A DNA stretch of 15,122 nucleotides from an uncultured bacterium. GTDB taxonomy: Bacteria; Bacillota; Clostridia; Oscillospirales; Oscillospiraceae. The notes under the pieces are model-generated. The model searched no databases, was not told the origin of the DNA, and saw only the letters and a list, made by a program, of their open reading frames with translations. The stretch spans positions 1 through 15,122 of the forward strand of contig CAJMQR010000016.1 of assembly GCA_905215665.1 (NCBI GenBank), read 5' to 3'. A program made the translations under genes and the position numbers. This document shows positions 14,251-15,122 of this stretch, piece by piece (within the stretch, counting starts at the first letter, position 1; the number at the start of each line of letters is the position of its first letter).

Positions 14251-14377
14251 AGGAAACTCTGAATCAATCCTCTGCGGTGGACGACGAATCTTTTCCGCCG
14301 ATCCTGCGTTTTTCAAACCTTGTCTTGACGAAAAATCTTTCGCCGTCCATCCTTGATGATTGAATCAGAGCTTCCCT
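14251..14377. repeat. 127-bp imperfect palindrome (MITE-like or structured RNA)
   Basis: The two halves are extensive reverse complements. The outer arms are AGGAAACTCTGAATCAATC (14251-14269) against the complement of 14358-14377, with one gap and three mismatches. An inner block, TGGACGACGAA (14278-14288), pairs with 14340-14350 at 10 of 11 bases. Between and around these, pairing is looser, leaving a central loop of about 30 nt. Such a layout fits a miniature inverted-repeat element or a large RNA hairpin in the recombinase 3' region. I see no clear target-site duplication. Confidence 0.6.
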
Positions 14378-14403
14378 AATTTTTAATAAAACCTTTGGCT
14401 TTC

Positions 14404-14440
14404 ATTAAAAGGGCATCGCTGGCCGCGGTGCCCTTTTAAT
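14404..14440. terminator. Strong terminator after the recombinase
   Basis: A 12-bp perfect stem (14404-14415 with 14429-14440) continues through a T-G wobble and CGC/GCG to a TGGCC loop, for 16 bp in all. The arms carry TTTTAAT on the + strand and TTTTAAT on the - strand, so it can work both ways. It blocks read-through from the recombinase into the TetR gene. Confidence 0.9.
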
Positions 14441-14490
14441 ATGAATCAGTATGATACGTTGAAAATAAGCCGTCAGTTTGTACCGTCAAA

Positions 14491-14521
14491 TTGCTGATTT
14501 CGCCCACTGTGCTGGTATTTT
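14491..14521 (+). promoter_or_regulatory. Weak candidate promoter towards the TetR gene
   Basis: TTGCTG (14491-14496), 19 nt and TATTTT (14516-14521), with TG in the extended -10 position (14513-14514), is the best + strand promoter I can find before the TetR gene. It matches consensus poorly. It lies inside the segment bounded by the 20-bp repeats. The 14441-14705 gap otherwise holds only the right repeat and the TetR ribosome binding site. Confidence 0.25.
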
Positions 14522-14536
14522 TTATCCAACAATGGC

Positions 14537-14556
14537 AGAGTATGGTGCTCTGCGAA
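14537..14556 (-). repeat. Right copy of 20-bp inverted repeat flanking the recombinase (IRR)
   Basis: This is the exact reverse complement of 12883-12902. This copy has fuller local symmetry: GCAGAG (14535-14540), a 7-nt spacer TATGGTG and CTCTGC (14548-14553), giving 6-bp arms typical of a tyrosine recombinase core site. A 20-base exact inverted match in 15 kb is not expected by chance. It lies 149 bases before the TetR start. Confidence 0.75.
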
Positions 14557-14705
14557 GACAATGCGGCCTTCTGTACAGGCAATTCCTTTATGCACTGTCC
14601 GGAATTTATCAGATTGGATGGTTCCGCTTTTTTTCATCCCGCTGTTGTAGTAAACGCTAATCATCTTCGTCAGATCATATTCCGAGCAAAAAGGAGAAAA
14701 CAGAA

Positions 14706-15122
14706 ATGCTCCCAGAGAGAGAACACGAGCACAGGCGTATGCTGCTTCTGCAGGGTGCTGTACGCGCCGTTGCGGAAAGGGGCCTTGAGAATACGTCCAC
14801 AAAGGTGATCAGTGAGATAAGCGGTATCAACGAGGTCTATATCTACCGGTACTTTAAAAATAAGGAGGATCTCATCGCAAAAGCATTTGAGGCGGAGGAC
14901 AGCAGTTTCCTGCAAATGATCCTCGATAATTTTCCGGTGCTGCATTACAAAAGTGTCGATTATGAAATGCGGTGCGAAATGCTGTTCAACCGCTGCTGGG
15001 ATTACCTCATGGAAAGACCGGAGCAGCTTTTGTTCTATATCCGCTACTATTATTCCTCCTCCTTCTGGAAATATGCCCACGAGGCGCATATGCGGCGTTA
15101 TCAGATTGTCATAGATAAAATG
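14706..15122 (+). CDS. TetR/AcrR-family transcriptional regulator (partial, runs off the window)
   Basis: The frame from ATG 14706 is open to the last base of the window, giving 139 visible residues with no stop. The N-terminus is a TetR-type DNA-binding domain: LLLQGAVRAVAERGLENTSTKVISEISGINEVYIYRYFKNKEDLIAKAFEAED (about residues 13-65), where the recognition helix leads into YIYRYFKNKEDL, the family's most conserved segment. The rest (about 66-139) is the start of the helical ligand-binding domain, rich in aromatic residues (FYIRYYYSSSFWKYAHEAH); the ligand is unknown. AAGGAG (14691-14696) lies 9 nt before the ATG. No good promoter lies between the right 20-bp repeat and the gene, so its expression may depend on the orientation of the neighbouring segment. 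Confidence 0.85.
   Translation, partial: MLPEREHEHRRMLLLQGAVRAVAERGLENTSTKVISEISGINEVYIYRYFKNKEDLIAKAFEAEDSSFLQMILDNFPVLHYKSVDYEMRCEMLFNRCWDYLMERPEQLLFYIRYYYSSSFWKYAHEAHMRRYQIVIDKM

Noticed and set aside
14473..14637. 54-codon - strand frame (starting MKKSGTIQ) across the right 20-bp repeat
   Set aside because: The ribosome binding site is weak, no domain is recognisable, and it covers the proposed crossover site. It could be a remnant of an older element, but I cannot support it as a gene.
12781..14705. Prophage or integrative element with att direct repeats
   Set aside because: Only a recombinase is present, with no excisionase, replication or structural genes. I found no direct repeat pair flanking it, only the inverted pair.
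14478..14808. Short + strand frames of 60 and 105 codons before and into the TetR gene
   Set aside because: They have no good ribosome binding site, overlap the TetR start in other frames, and their composition looks random.
1..15122. CRISPR arrays, tRNA or rRNA genes
   Set aside because: No regularly spaced repeats, cloverleaf-like sequences or rRNA segments were seen on either strand.

Overview
The window looks like chromosomal DNA from a GC-rich, spore-forming gut-type Clostridia, most likely the Oscillospiraceae/Ruminococcaceae. This is inferred from a gerW/ytfJ-type sporulation gene behind scpAB, a fused ispH-rpsA gene, the order FAD-oxidoreductase / cmk / plsC / ispH-rpsA, and GC-rich codon use. 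I cannot name the genus. All 16 genes I support are on the + strand.

Bases 1-3702 hold the tail of a gene that is probably lon, then engB (ribosome-assembly GTPase), a 21-bp perfect hairpin, and a promoter driving purA and purB. Together these two enzymes convert IMP to AMP. A terminator closes the block at about 3700.

Bases 3703-9426 form a tightly packed run: scpA, scpB (chromosome condensation), ytfJ/gerW (spore protein), dacF-like D,D-carboxypeptidase, an RsuA/RluB pseudouridine synthase, an RpiR-type regulator and a HI0933-like flavoprotein. Most neighbours overlap by 4-29 bases, which suggests translational coupling. A near-consensus promoter (TTGACA, 17 nt, TAAAAT) sits on the flavoprotein stop codon and starts a second unit: cmk, plsC and a 650-residue IspH-ribosomal protein S1 fusion. 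These three are joined by 4-base overlaps and end at a strong terminator (12744-12780). Inside the fusion gene, a full Shine-Dalgarno and ATG mark where S1 begins, so S1 could also be made alone.

Bases 12781-15122 differ in character: AT-rich spacers, a solitary tyrosine recombinase (13133-14245), a large imperfect palindrome, a terminator, and the start of a TetR-family regulator that runs off the window. The most interesting feature is a perfect 20-bp inverted repeat flanking the recombinase (12883-12902 and 14537-14556). Just inside the left copy is an extended -10 promoter pointing outwards (leftwards). In the sequenced orientation it fires straight into a hairpin terminator. If the recombinase inverted the 1.67-kb segment, the same promoter would point through the right copy into the TetR gene. 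I propose a self-contained, recombinase-encoding phase-variable promoter switch for that regulator, seen here in its presumed OFF state. The repeats, promoter motif and recombinase are visible in the sequence; the inversion itself is inference.
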